A DNA stretch of 64,000 nucleotides from Candidatus Solibacter usitatus (GTDB taxonomy: Bacteria > Acidobacteriota > Terriglobia > Bryobacterales > Bryobacteraceae), in NCBI GenBank assembly GCA_016213245.1, contig JACRBC010000153.1, positions 1-64,000 of the forward strand. Direction: 5' to 3'. This document shows positions 29,956 to 38,416 of this stretch, piece by piece (positions within the stretch are counted from its first letter, which is position 1; each line of letters opens with the position of its first letter). Made by a program: the position numbers and the translations under genes. The notes under the pieces were generated by a model that saw only the letters and a list, made by a program, of their open reading frames with translations, was not told the DNA's origin and did no database searches.

Positions 29956-30873
29956 ATGTCCAGCGAACCGGCCATCTCCGTCCGGGGGCTGCACAAGTCC
30001 TACGGCGATTTTGAAGCCGTGCGCGGCATCGACTTCGAAGTCGCCCGAGGCGAGGTCTTTGGCCTGCTTGGCCCCAACGGGGCGGGCAAGACCACCACCG
30101 TCGAGATCCTGGAGGGTCTCCGGACCCGTTCAGCAGGCGACGTCTCCGTGCTCGGCTACGACCCTGCCGAGGAGACCATGGCCGTCAAGGACCGCATCGG
30201 CGTCTCCCTCCAGGCCACCAACCTGCCGGAAAAAATCAAGGTCCAGGAGGCCGTCGAGCTCTTCGCCGCCTTCTATTCGCGCTCCACCGCCATCCAAGCG
30301 CTGCTCCAGCGGCTTCAGCTCTGGGACAAGCGCGGCGCTTACTACTCCACCCTTTCCGGCGGCCAGAAGCAGCGGCTGGCCCTTGCCCTGGCCATGGTCA
30401 ACGAACCCCAGGTCCTGTTTCTCGATGAACCCACTACGGGGCTCGATCCCCAGGTCCGCCTGGAAATCCACTCGCTCATCGAGGAACTCCGCGACCAGCA
30501 GCGCACCATCCTGCTCACCACCCACTACATCGAGGAGGCCGAGCGGCTCTGCCACCGCGTTGCCATCATCGACGAAGGCAGAATTGTCGCCATCGGCTCC
30601 CCGCGGGAGCTTCAGCAGCGCATTCTGGGCCACGCCCGCGTGGAGATTTCAACCCGCCAGCCGGTCGCCGGCGATCCGCCCGAACCCTGGCGGCCCGTCT
30701 TTTCGCCCGACCGCCGCCACCTCACCGTTTCATCGGAAAGCCCCGCCCGGGCCGTGGTCGAGCTGGTCAAGTGGCTCGACTCCGCCGGCGCCGAAATCGA
30801 CGACCTCCACATTAAACGCCCCACGCTCGAAGATGTCTTCATCGAACTCACCGGCAAGACGCTCCGCGACTGA
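29956..30873 (+). CDS. ABC-2 exporter ATP-binding protein
   Basis: 305 residues. Walker A is GPNGAGKTTTVEIL, the Q-loop region is VSLQATNLPEKIK, the signature is YYSTLSGGQKQRLALALAM and Walker B is QVLFLDEPTTGLDP. The switch His lies in LLTTHYIEEAERLC. The C-terminal extension ends RPTLEDVFIELTGKTL, as in DrrA/CcmA-type multidrug or lipid exporters. The start at 29956 was taken because the family begins with AISVRGLHKSYGDFEAVRGI. The permease starts 18 bases downstream. Confidence 0.94.
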   Translation: MSSEPAISVRGLHKSYGDFEAVRGIDFEVARGEVFGLLGPNGAGKTTTVEILEGLRTRSAGDVSVLGYDPAEETMAVKDRIGVSLQATNLPEKIKVQEAVELFAAFYSRSTAIQALLQRLQLWDKRGAYYSTLSGGQKQRLALALAMVNEPQVLFLDEPTTGLDPQVRLEIHSLIEELRDQQRTILLTTHYIEEAERLCHRVAIIDEGRIVAIGSPRELQQRILGHARVEISTRQPVAGDPPEPWRPVFSPDRRHLTVSSESPARAVVELVKWLDSAGAEIDDLHIKRPTLEDVFIELTGKTLRD

Positions 30874-30891
30874 GGCCAAAGAGAATCCACC

Positions 30892-32631
30892 ATGAGGGCC
30901 TATTCCGCCTACATCCAGACCACGTTGCGCCTCACCGCCCGGGACCGCCTTGTCGTCTTTTTCAACTTCCTGTTCCCTCTCGTCTTTTTCTTCGCCTTCG
31001 GCGAAGGCTTTGGCGCCAGAACCTCCTCCGGCTCGCTCGCCCAGGTCGTCACCATGGTTCTCATGATCGGCATCCTCGGCTCCGGCTTCTTCGGCGCCGG
31101 TATGCGCGCCACAACCGACCGCGAGGCCGGCATCCTGCGCCGCTTTAAGGTTGCTCCCATCACCCCCGCCCCCATTCTCGCGGCCGGGGTGATCACCGGC
31201 TGGGTCCTTTTTATGCCCACCGTCGTATTCTTCCTCGCCATCGCGCGGCTGCGGTACGGCATGCCGCTGCCGGATCACCCGTTCTCGCTGATCCTGATGG
31301 TCTCGATCGGAGTGGTCGCCTTTCGCAGCCTCGGACTCATCGTCGCCGCCGTGGTCAACTCCATGGCCGAGTCCCAGATCATCATCCAGCTCATGTACTT
31401 GCCCATGCTGATGCTCTCCGGCGCCACCGTGCCGCTCAGCATCATGCCCGACTGGCTCCAGATCGCCGCCGGCTTCCTGCCCTCCTCGCACCTCTACCTG
31501 GGCATGCAGGCCATCCTGGTCCGTAACCAGTCCCTCTGGCAGAACCGCACCGAAGCCGGAGCGCTGCTGCTCACCTCCGTCATCGCCCTTTTTATCGCCT
31601 CTCGTCTCTTCCGGTGGGAGAAGGAGGACAAGCTCAAGCCCTCCGCCAAGCTCTGGGTCCTCGCCGTCCTGGCGCCCTTCATCCTGATGGGCGCCTGGCA
31701 GTCCCACACCAAGGACAACCTCCGGAAGACCCGCATCCTCAGCCGCGAAATGCGCCGCAATCAGAACTGGCTCATCCGGGATGCCCGCATCTTCCTCGGC
31801 GACGGAGGTGTGCTGGAATCCGGCGCCATCCTCATCCGCAACGGCAAGATCCAGCAGGTCTTTGCAGGCAAGTCCCCCGACGCCAAGCCGCTCAACGCCG
31901 AGCCCCTCGACGCCTCCGGCAAGACGGTCCTGCCCGGGCTGATCGATACGGGCGTCGAGCTCACTTTGAACGGCACAGGCGCCCCCGCCACCGATAAGGA
32001 CATGGAGCGCGCCCTGGCCGCCTACCTCTATTGCGGCGTCACCGCCGTCCGCTCCGCGCCAGACCCCGCCGGTATCGCACATCGCATCCAGCAACGCACC
32101 GCCTCCGGTGAGCTGTCCGGCGCTGCTCTCTACCTTCAGCCCGGCCTCTCTCCGCCCTCGCCTCTCATCGCCGCCGAGATCGCCGCCGGCTACACCCTCA
32201 TCCTCAAGGACTCCCTGCTCCAGCAGGTCGTCCGCCCCAGCCAGCTAGAGGTTCTGCGCCAGATGGCCTCCGTGCGCACTCCCACTCCCGGATTCCAACT
32301 GCCCGCGCCCCCGCAGCCCCTGATTCCCGCCACTCTCTCCGGCAGCCTGATGCTCCCCCACGGGGCCTCCCTCCACCGCGAGCTCCAGCTCTGGGTGCGC
32401 CAGGGCGTATCCCCCAAAGACGCCCTCGTCGCAGCCACCTCGTCGGCCGCCCGTGCACTTGGCGCCGGCTCAAGCATCGGCCTCATCCGCCCCGGCTATG
32501 ACGCTACTCTGCTGGTAGTGGAAGGCAATCCCCTGGAAGACATCGCCGCCACCGAGCGCGTCTGGTACGTCATGTTCAAAGGCGAGCACGTCCGGCGTGA
32601 GGACCTCTTTGACGGCCAGGACCAGCGCTAG
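30892..32631 (+). CDS. ABC-2 permease fused to a degenerate amidohydrolase-like domain
   Basis: 579 residues in one uninterrupted frame. Residues 1-245 are an ABC-2 permease with six predicted membrane segments (for example VVFFNFLFPLVFFFAFGEGF and IIIQLMYLPMLMLSGATVPL). Residues 254-271 (LWVLAVLAPFILMGAWQS) look like a seventh, signal-anchor-like segment. From about 293 the sequence is amidohydrolase-like: LIRDARIFLGDGGVLESGAI, LDASGKTVLPGLIDTGVEL and later GSSIGLIRPGYDATLLVVEG. Metal ligands are lost: the usual D-T-H-V-H is DTGVE, and the late Asp is not visible. The extra segment would place this domain outside the membrane. Transport substrate and role of the dead domain are unknown. Confidence 0.85.
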   Translation: MRAYSAYIQTTLRLTARDRLVVFFNFLFPLVFFFAFGEGFGARTSSGSLAQVVTMVLMIGILGSGFFGAGMRATTDREAGILRRFKVAPITPAPILAAGVITGWVLFMPTVVFFLAIARLRYGMPLPDHPFSLILMVSIGVVAFRSLGLIVAAVVNSMAESQIIIQLMYLPMLMLSGATVPLSIMPDWLQIAAGFLPSSHLYLGMQAILVRNQSLWQNRTEAGALLLTSVIALFIASRLFRWEKEDKLKPSAKLWVLAVLAPFILMGAWQSHTKDNLRKTRILSREMRRNQNWLIRDARIFLGDGGVLESGAILIRNGKIQQVFAGKSPDAKPLNAEPLDASGKTVLPGLIDTGVELTLNGTGAPATDKDMERALAAYLYCGVTAVRSAPDPAGIAHRIQQRTASGELSGAALYLQPGLSPPSPLIAAEIAAGYTLILKDSLLQQVVRPSQLEVLRQMASVRTPTPGFQLPAPPQPLIPATLSGSLMLPHGASLHRELQLWVRQGVSPKDALVAATSSAARALGAGSSIGLIRPGYDATLLVVEGNPLEDIAATERVWYVMFKGEHVRREDLFDGQDQR

Positions 32632-32642
32632 CCGGCCCGTCT

Positions 32643-33458
32643 CTACAGCGCCGCGGCCCCGCCCAGCCAGAGGAACATTCGCAGAAAAGCGTACCCGGTG
32701 AGCGCCACCAACAGAGCGGCGATCGTTCCCCAGACCCTCTCCCGCAGGTTCGCCAATTGCGCCGGAGTGCCGGCCGCATAGGCCACCACGAAGCCCGTCG
32801 CCAGCCCGCCCAGGTGCGCCGCGTTGTCCACGCGGAAGACCGGCAGCAGCCCCCACAGCAGCCCGTAAATCGCCCAGCGCACGTAAAAGGCCTTGATCGC
32901 CGACGCCTCATAGGACCACTTGTGCGTTATCCCTAGCGCGATCATCGCCCCGATCAGCCCGAACAACCCCGCCGATGCCCCCACCGTCAGCATGGTCCCA
33001 CGCAGCATGCTCAGCGCGAATCCGCCGATGTTGGCCAGCAGGTAAATGGCGACCATCCGCCGGCTGCCGTAGACCTCCTCGGCATGCCGGCCCACATCCA
33101 TCAGCGCCCACATGTTGAAGCCGATGTGCATCAGCCCTCCGTGCAGGAATCCGGCCGTGATCAGCCGCCACCACTGCCCGCCGAACACGCCCGCCGGGAA
33201 CGCCGCCCCGTACCGTACCAGGGCGTTCAATTCACCCACCTTCGCGGTCGCCAGCATCGTCACCAGGAACATCCCCAGGTTCACCGTGAGGATGACCACC
33301 GTGGCAAACTGCGCCGTCGGAATCAACCCACCCAACATCGTCCCGCTGCCCAATCGGTCGATCGCCCGCGGTCCTACCGCCGTGTCGCAGTACGGGCAGA
33401 CTTTGTCAGACGTCGTGATAAAGGCCCGGCAGTGCGGGCACATTCGGCGGGTTTCCAC
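32643..33458 (-). CDS. Rhomboid-family intramembrane serine protease with N-terminal zinc ribbon
   Basis: 271 residues with a GTG start. A CPHC...CPYC zinc ribbon (about 7-25) precedes a six-helix rhomboid core: FGGQWWRLITAGFLHGGLMH, IGFNMWALMDVGRHAEEVYG, the nucleophile motif GASAGLFGLIGA and the catalytic histidine helix NAAHLGGLATGFVVAY. Rhomboids cleave transmembrane helices within the membrane. The substrate is unknown. TACAAT lies 7 bases upstream of the start, so the mRNA may be leaderless. It converges on the permease-fusion gene with 11 bases between stops. Confidence 0.92.
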   Translation of the reverse strand: METRRMCPHCRAFITTSDKVCPYCDTAVGPRAIDRLGSGTMLGGLIPTAQFATVVILTVNLGMFLVTMLATAKVGELNALVRYGAAFPAGVFGGQWWRLITAGFLHGGLMHIGFNMWALMDVGRHAEEVYGSRRMVAIYLLANIGGFALSMLRGTMLTVGASAGLFGLIGAMIALGITHKWSYEASAIKAFYVRWAIYGLLWGLLPVFRVDNAAHLGGLATGFVVAYAAGTPAQLANLRERVWGTIAALLVALTGYAFLRMFLWLGGAAAL

Positions 33459-33465
33459 TCATTCC

Positions 33466-33471
33466 ATTGTA
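33466..33471 (-). promoter_or_regulatory. -10 box (TACAAT) 7 bases before the rhomboid GTG
   Basis: The minus strand reads TACAAT, GGAATGA, GTG. It matches the recurrent TANNNT-N6/7-start arrangement in this window. Confidence 0.4.
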
Positions 33472-33612
33472 CGAAACCGCCGGCGCTCGCCGAACTAGGG
33501 TCGGTTCTCCGTGGTACTAAGGTCTCCCACTGATTTGAGCCCTTTTGTCCCCATGGTGTACTGAGGCTGAACTCCCTGTGCCGAATTGCCGATAGTGAGT
33601 TGAGGAAGGCCA

Positions 33613-34308
33613 ATGAAACGTAATCTCATGCCGCTGCTCGGTGTCGCGTTCGTGGCGGCAGTAGTCGCCACGGGCATCTTCTACGGATTGCTCATCCCGC
33701 GGCTGAGAGGTACTGCCTCGGCCGGCGGACTGGGGACGATGGTGGTGGCCAGCCGACCCCTGGACCGCGGCGCCGTATTGAAAATAGAGGACTTGCGTGT
33801 TATCAATACGGACGGGCAGCCGTTACCCAGCGGCGGGCTCACGGCCGCCGAGCAGGCCGTCGGCCTGACCTTGCTCGAGCCGGTCTCGCCCAATCAACCC
33901 GTGACCAGCCCGTTGCTCACGCGCCGTGGTGCAGCCGGCGGACCGTCGCTGGCAATTCCCGGCGGCAAGCGTGCGGTCAGCGTCCATCCCATCGATTCGG
34001 GCGGCGTTATCGCCATGCTGCGCTCGGGCAGCCGCGTCGACATCCAGATCCTCGACGTTCGTAACACCTTGCAACTGCGGCGGTTGCTCGAAGACATAGA
34101 GGTGCTCTCGGTGACGGGTACCGAGGGCGGCAATCGTCCCGCCATCACACTGCTGGTGAAGCCGAACGAGGCCGACCGGCTCAGCCTGGCCGACGCCGCC
34201 ATGCAGATCCGCCTTGTGCTGCGCAACCCCAACGACCGTTCGGCCAACGGCCAGGTGTCCGTCTCGCCGGCTTCACTGCTTCAGCCCGGATTGTCCGACA
34301 GGAACTGA
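33613..34308 (+). CDS. cpaB: Flp pilus assembly protein CpaB (RcpC)
   Basis: 231 residues. One N-terminal membrane segment (LMPLLGVAFVAAVVATGIFY) is followed by a SAF domain (VVASRPLDRGAVLKIEDLRV to EPVSPNQPVTSPLLTRRG). The RcpC/CpaB region follows (KRAVSVHPIDSGGVIAMLRS, GSRVDIQILDVRN, ITLLVKPNEADRLSLADA). It is a periplasmic component of the Tad secretion/pilus machine that supports the secretin. GAGGAAGG precedes the ATG. It is the first gene of a three-gene run with tadB and tadC, separated by 5 and 7 bases. Confidence 0.9.
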   Translation: MKRNLMPLLGVAFVAAVVATGIFYGLLIPRLRGTASAGGLGTMVVASRPLDRGAVLKIEDLRVINTDGQPLPSGGLTAAEQAVGLTLLEPVSPNQPVTSPLLTRRGAAGGPSLAIPGGKRAVSVHPIDSGGVIAMLRSGSRVDIQILDVRNTLQLRRLLEDIEVLSVTGTEGGNRPAITLLVKPNEADRLSLADAAMQIRLVLRNPNDRSANGQVSVSPASLLQPGLSDRN

Positions 34309-34313
34309 GCCAT

Positions 34314-35276
34314 ATGCTCAGCGTAGTCGTATTCATGTTGATGTTCGGTGGAGCGTTCCTCACCGCCCTGCTCGCCGTCACCTTCTACTGGGCCTCGCTG
34401 CACGTGCGCGCCCGACGGGCCGGCGCCGAGTTCGTCCTGGACGGTTCCGAGCCTGTTTCTGCCGCCGTGCTGCGCGGCGAGGACCTGAGCACCATCCGCG
34501 TGTGGAGCTCCGTGCTCGCCCGCTTCGGCCGCGTCGAGGAGCTGCGCCGCCTGATCGAGGACGCCAACCTGAAATGGACCGTCGGCCGGCTCACCCTGAT
34601 GATGCTGCTCGGCGGCACCGCCACGGCCGCGCTGCTGTGGCAGATCGGTTTCGTGCCGGCGCTGCCGGCGGCGCTGATCACCGCTCTGGCCGCCTTCTCG
34701 CCGTATCTCTATATCGTGCGATTACGCCGCCTGCGCTTTGCCAACTTCGCCCGCCAGTTCCCCGAGGCGCTCGACTCGCTCACGCGCGCCCTCAAAGCCG
34801 GCTACCCGCTCTCCTCTGCGGTCGAACTGCTCTCCTACGAACAGCCCGAGCCGCTCGCCTCGGAGATGCGCCGCACCCGCGAGGAATGGAACCTTGGAGT
34901 GGGATGGGACCAGGCTCTGGACAACCTCGCCGGCCGCGTTCCGCTCCCCGAGGTCCACCTCTTCGTCGCCGCCGTCAAGATGCAGAACCGCATCGGCGGC
35001 CGGCTCAACGACGTCCTGGCGCGGCTGGGGGAGACCATGCGGGACAACGCCACGCTGGAAAGCGAGGTGCGTGCCATCTCCACCCACAGCCGCATCACCG
35101 GCATGGTGCTCACCGTCCTGCCGGTGGTCATCGGCACGCTCATGCTGGCCGTCAACCCGGAGTACATGGCCATCATGCTGCGCCGCCCGGAAGGCCGCAC
35201 CATGCTCGGAGCAGCCGTCCTGGCCAACATATTCGCCCACTTCGTCATCAAGCGCGTGGCCCGGGTGAAGATGTGA
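34314..35276 (+). CDS. tadB: Tad-type inner-membrane platform protein TadB (T2SF family)
   Basis: 320 residues. There are N-terminal membrane segments (VVFMLMFGGAFLTALLAVTF; LMMLLGGTATAALLWQIGFV). The T2SF cytoplasmic domain has FARQFPEALDSLTRALKAGY and LPEVHLFVAAVKMQNRIGGR. The C-terminal membrane pair includes GMVLTVLPVVIGTLMLAV. TadB and TadC form the platform that couples the TadA ATPase to pilus growth. TadA, the secretin and Flp pilin are not in the window. Confidence 0.88.
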   Translation: MLSVVVFMLMFGGAFLTALLAVTFYWASLHVRARRAGAEFVLDGSEPVSAAVLRGEDLSTIRVWSSVLARFGRVEELRRLIEDANLKWTVGRLTLMMLLGGTATAALLWQIGFVPALPAALITALAAFSPYLYIVRLRRLRFANFARQFPEALDSLTRALKAGYPLSSAVELLSYEQPEPLASEMRRTREEWNLGVGWDQALDNLAGRVPLPEVHLFVAAVKMQNRIGGRLNDVLARLGETMRDNATLESEVRAISTHSRITGMVLTVLPVVIGTLMLAVNPEYMAIMLRRPEGRTMLGAAVLANIFAHFVIKRVARVKM

Positions 35277-35283
35277 GGAAATC

Positions 35284-36195
35284 ATGAACGAAGCCCTCCT
35301 TACGCTCTGTTTCTTTCTCTTCGTCATGGCCACCACCGGCGCCATCCTGCTCCTTTTCCGCTGGCGCGCCGCCGCCCGTCTTCAGCAGGGCGACGTGGAT
35401 TTCGCCGCCGGCAAGGCCAAGGGCGCCTGGACCGGCCTGCTGCAATCGATGTTCGTCATTGGTGAACTTGCGCCGGGTACCCGGGAAAAGATCGATCCAC
35501 TGCGCGGCAGGCTCTCGGCGGCCGGCTATCGCAATCCGGTCGCGCCCACCGTTCTCTACGGCGTCAAGGTGGCCACGGGCGTGGCTTTGGCGCTTGTGCT
35601 CGGCTGGGTCGGGCTCCTTGACCAGGAAAGCCCCGTCATGGCCATCGTCCTGGCTGCCTGCGGTGCAGGCTTCGGTTTTCTCCTGCCGGACCGTTTCCTG
35701 GACGCCAAGGTCAGCCAGCGCGCCTTTCAGCTTGAGCGCGCTCTGCCGAACGCGCTGGATCTGCTCGTGCTCAGCGTCGAGGCCGGCCAGTCGCTGGACA
35801 GCGCCCTGGCCGAGACCAGCCGCGAGCTGCGCCAGGTCTACCCGGAGCTTTCCAGTGAGTTCGGACAGGTCCAGACCGAACTGCGGGCCGGCCGCTCTCG
35901 CGCGGAAGTCCTCTTCTCCCTGGGCCAGCGCACCGGTTCCTCTGAGTTGAAGAAGTTCGCCACCGTCCTGATCGACAGCGACCGCTTCGGCACCAGCCTG
36001 GGCCCGGCGCTTCGCACGCACGCCCGCTACCTGCGCACGCGCCGCCGGCACGAGGCTCAGGAAGCCGCCCGCAAGCTCAGCGTCAAACTGATCTTCCCGG
36101 TCTTCTTCCTGATTATGCCGTCGGTGTTCGTCATCACCCTGGGTCCGGCCGTGCTCACTTTCTACGAAGCCATGGCCCCCGCTCTCGGCTTCTAG
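35284..36195 (+). CDS. tadC: Tad-type inner-membrane platform protein TadC (T2SF family)
   Basis: 303 residues. An N-terminal membrane helix (LLTLCFFLFVMATTGAILLL) is followed by paired helices around 105-140. The T2SF domain contains FQLERALPNALDLLVLSVEA and QSLDSALAETSRELRQVYPE, followed by SSELKKFATVLIDSDRFGTS. A C-terminal helix reads LIFPVFFLIMPSVFVITLGP. It is the partner of the preceding TadB in the pilus platform. The locus stops here: the next gene is on the opposite strand, so this is a cpaB-tadB-tadC fragment of a tad system. Confidence 0.88.
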   Translation: MNEALLTLCFFLFVMATTGAILLLFRWRAAARLQQGDVDFAAGKAKGAWTGLLQSMFVIGELAPGTREKIDPLRGRLSAAGYRNPVAPTVLYGVKVATGVALALVLGWVGLLDQESPVMAIVLAACGAGFGFLLPDRFLDAKVSQRAFQLERALPNALDLLVLSVEAGQSLDSALAETSRELRQVYPELSSEFGQVQTELRAGRSRAEVLFSLGQRTGSSELKKFATVLIDSDRFGTSLGPALRTHARYLRTRRRHEAQEAARKLSVKLIFPVFFLIMPSVFVITLGPAVLTFYEAMAPALGF

Positions 36196-36204
36196 CCACG
36201 GCTC

Positions 36205-37176
36205 CTACGTCCGGAAACCCTCCCACACCAGGGCCTCGAACTGGTAGGCCACCTGGTAGCCGAATCGCTCGTACAGCCGGATGGCCTGGCGGTTGGCGGC
36301 CGTGACGGTCAGCGAAACCTCCTGCGCGCCACCGGCCTCCAGCGACTCCATGCTGCGCCGCAGCAATTCGTAGCCGATTCCCCGGCCCTGCAGCTCCGGC
36401 GAAATACAGACCTGGGCGATGTGGCCCGATTGCGGCGACACCATCGTCGCCAGCACCAATCCGCGAGCACGTCCGGCCGGGTCCAGGGCGACCCACGAAC
36501 TGGCCGGTGAAAAGTGGCCGCAGCCGGGGTAGTGCACGATGTTCTGCAGGAAGCGCCGCGCCCCGGCCGGCGTGTGGTACTGGTCGTTGATCTCGCTGTC
36601 CACGTGGCCGCGGTAGACCTCGGCGATCAGCTCGCAGGATTGGTCCAGCCAGCGCGATCCCCACCTTTCCAGCCGCAACTCCGGCTCCAGCAGCATCGGC
36701 CGCTTGCCCGACAGCCCCGTTGTCTGCGCCAACATGAAGTGCCGCGGATAGGTTCTTGGCCGCATACCGGCCGGAGCCACCTGCGCTCCTCGCAGGCCCA
36801 GTTGAAGCAGTTGAGCTTCCACGCGCTGGATCCAGGGGCTGCGCCGCAACTGCTCCAGCGCCGCGCCCAGCAGCAGATTCTCATTCGCCGTCGAGCGCCA
36901 CTCATCCCGGACATAGAGGTCGCCCACCAATCCCTTATGCTCCTCGGCCACCCAGTAGGTGTAACCTACCGCCTCGTCCCCGTCCAATAGGGCGAAACCG
37001 TCCAGCGCCTGCATGCCCACGTAGCGTGAAACCAGCTCGGCCGAGGGCGTGAAGTCCCAGTGCAGCATCGCCCGCCAGCGCGCCCGCTCCTCCCCCAGCA
37101 CGCGCTCCAGCGCGGCGGAGTTCAGTGACCGCAACTCCAGTAGCCGCGTCGGCCGGGCCTGTTCTCGCGCAGCCAT
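36205..37176 (-). CDS. GNAT-family acetyltransferase, probably tandem domain
   Basis: 323 residues. The C-terminal half is a clear GNAT domain: LVLATMVSPQSGHIAQVCIS, the acetyl-CoA loop PELQGRGIGYELLRRSMESL, and VSLTVTAANRQAIRLYERFG. The N-terminal half has a weaker GNAT-like pattern (GYTYWVAEEHKGLVGDLYVR then TANENLLLGAALEQL), suggesting a duplicated fold with one active site. The acceptor is unknown. TATCAT lies 7 bases before the ATG. Confidence 0.85.
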   Translation of the reverse strand: MAAREQARPTRLLELRSLNSAALERVLGEERARWRAMLHWDFTPSAELVSRYVGMQALDGFALLDGDEAVGYTYWVAEEHKGLVGDLYVRDEWRSTANENLLLGAALEQLRRSPWIQRVEAQLLQLGLRGAQVAPAGMRPRTYPRHFMLAQTTGLSGKRPMLLEPELRLERWGSRWLDQSCELIAEVYRGHVDSEINDQYHTPAGARRFLQNIVHYPGCGHFSPASSWVALDPAGRARGLVLATMVSPQSGHIAQVCISPELQGRGIGYELLRRSMESLEAGGAQEVSLTVTAANRQAIRLYERFGYQVAYQFEALVWEGFRT

Positions 37177-37183
37177 AGCGCTG

Positions 37184-37189
37184 ATGATA
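37184..37189 (-). promoter_or_regulatory. -10 box (TATCAT) 7 bases before the GNAT ATG
   Basis: The minus strand reads TATCAT, CAGCGCT, ATG. This is again the leaderless-type spacing, although it lies only a few bases after the alaC stop (37195), so readthrough from alaC is also possible. Confidence 0.35.
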
Positions 37190-37194
37190 CCAGC

Positions 37195-38391
37195 CTAGAG
37201 GGCCTTTTGATCCCGCAGGAATTCCTTAATGCAGCGGATCGCCTGCCGCGACCTGTGGTGGTTCTCGATCAGCGCGAAGCGCACGTGCGAATCGCCCGCG
37301 GGTCCGAAGCCGATGCCGGGCGACACCGCCACCAGCGCTTTCTCCAGTAACAACTTCGAGAATTCCAGCGATCCGATGCCGCGGAAAGCCTCAGGCAGCG
37401 GCGCCCAGACAAACATCGAGCCCCGCGGTTTCTCCACCGGCCAGCCCGCCCCGTTCAGCCCCTCCACCAGCAGGTTGCAGCGCTTTTCATACTGCGCCCG
37501 GATCTTCTCTACCTCCGCTTCGCATTCCCGCAGGCCGATGATGGAAGCGATCTGAATGGGCTGGAAGTTGCCATAGTCCAGGTAGCTCTTGATCCTCGCC
37601 AGAGCCTTGATCATCTTCGGATTGCCCACGCAGAAACCCACTCGCCAGCCGGCCATGTTGTAGCTCTTCGACATGGTGAAGATCTCCACCGCTACGTCCT
37701 TGGCCCCCTCCACCTGCAGGATGCTGGGCGCGCGGTAGCCGTCAAAGCCCAGGTCGGCGTAGGCGAAGTCGTGCAGCACCATGGTGCCGTGCATTCGCGC
37801 CATCCGCACCACTTCCTTGAAGAAGTCCAGATCCACGCATACCGTGGTTGGATTGTGCGGGAAATTGAGCAGGATCAGCTTCGGCGGCTTGATGGACTTG
37901 CGGTAGACGCCCTCCAGCGCCGTCAGGAATTCGGCGGGTTTGGAGACCGGCAACGGCACCGCCTCGCCCTCGGCCATGATCACGCCCCACTGGTGGATGG
38001 GGTAGCATGGCGCCGGCGTCACCACGTGGTCGCCCGGCCCGATGACGGCAAACAGCAGGTGCGCCAGCGCATCCTTCGATCCGATGGTGACGATCGTCTC
38101 CGACTCCGAATCCAGCTCCACGCCGTAGTTGCGCGCGTACCGCTTGCAGATCTCGTGGCGCAGGTTCGGGATGCCGCGCGAGACCGAGTAGCGGTGGTTT
38201 TTCGGATTCCTGGCCGCTTCGGCCAGCTTGCTCACAATCGGCCGCGGCGTCGGCCCGTCCGGGTTGCCCATGCCGAAATCCACCACGTCGTACTGCGCTG
38301 CGCGCAGCTTCGCCTTCATCTCGTTCACCACGGCGAAGACATACGGGGGCAGCTTCCCGATGCGGTAAAACTCGTCTGGCAATGAACTCAT
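37195..38391 (-). CDS. alaC: Alanine-synthesising class I/II aminotransferase, AlaC-like
   Basis: 398 residues, fold type I PLP enzyme. It closely resembles AlaC/YfdZ: RIGKLPPYVFAVVNEMKAKL, VVDFGMGNPDGPTPRPIVSK, YSVSRGIPNLRHEICKRYAR and ETIVTIGSKDALAHLLFAVI. It continues with NFPHNPTTVCVDLDFFKEVV and the Schiff-base lysine in IFTMSKSYNMAGWRVGFCVG. It would make alanine from pyruvate with glutamate as donor. LL-diaminopimelate aminotransferase is a related alternative. It is divergent from the rhodanese gene with only 25 bases between starts. Confidence 0.88.
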   Translation of the reverse strand: MSSLPDEFYRIGKLPPYVFAVVNEMKAKLRAAQYDVVDFGMGNPDGPTPRPIVSKLAEAARNPKNHRYSVSRGIPNLRHEICKRYARNYGVELDSESETIVTIGSKDALAHLLFAVIGPGDHVVTPAPCYPIHQWGVIMAEGEAVPLPVSKPAEFLTALEGVYRKSIKPPKLILLNFPHNPTTVCVDLDFFKEVVRMARMHGTMVLHDFAYADLGFDGYRAPSILQVEGAKDVAVEIFTMSKSYNMAGWRVGFCVGNPKMIKALARIKSYLDYGNFQPIQIASIIGLRECEAEVEKIRAQYEKRCNLLVEGLNGAGWPVEKPRGSMFVWAPLPEAFRGIGSLEFSKLLLEKALVAVSPGIGFGPAGDSHVRFALIENHHRSRQAIRCIKEFLRDQKAL

Positions 38392-38399
38392 ATCACTCT

Positions 38400-38409
38400 A
38401 TGCTACACT
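38400..38409. promoter_or_regulatory. Overlapping divergent -10 boxes for alaC and the rhodanese gene
   Basis: Minus strand TAGCAT at 38405-38400 lies 8 bases before the alaC ATG. Plus strand TACACT at 38404-38409 lies 7 bases before the rhodanese ATG. The two boxes overlap within the 25-base gap between the starts, so both mRNAs would be near-leaderless and polymerase binding should be mutually exclusive. Confidence 0.4.
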
Positions 38410-38416
38410 TCCCGGA

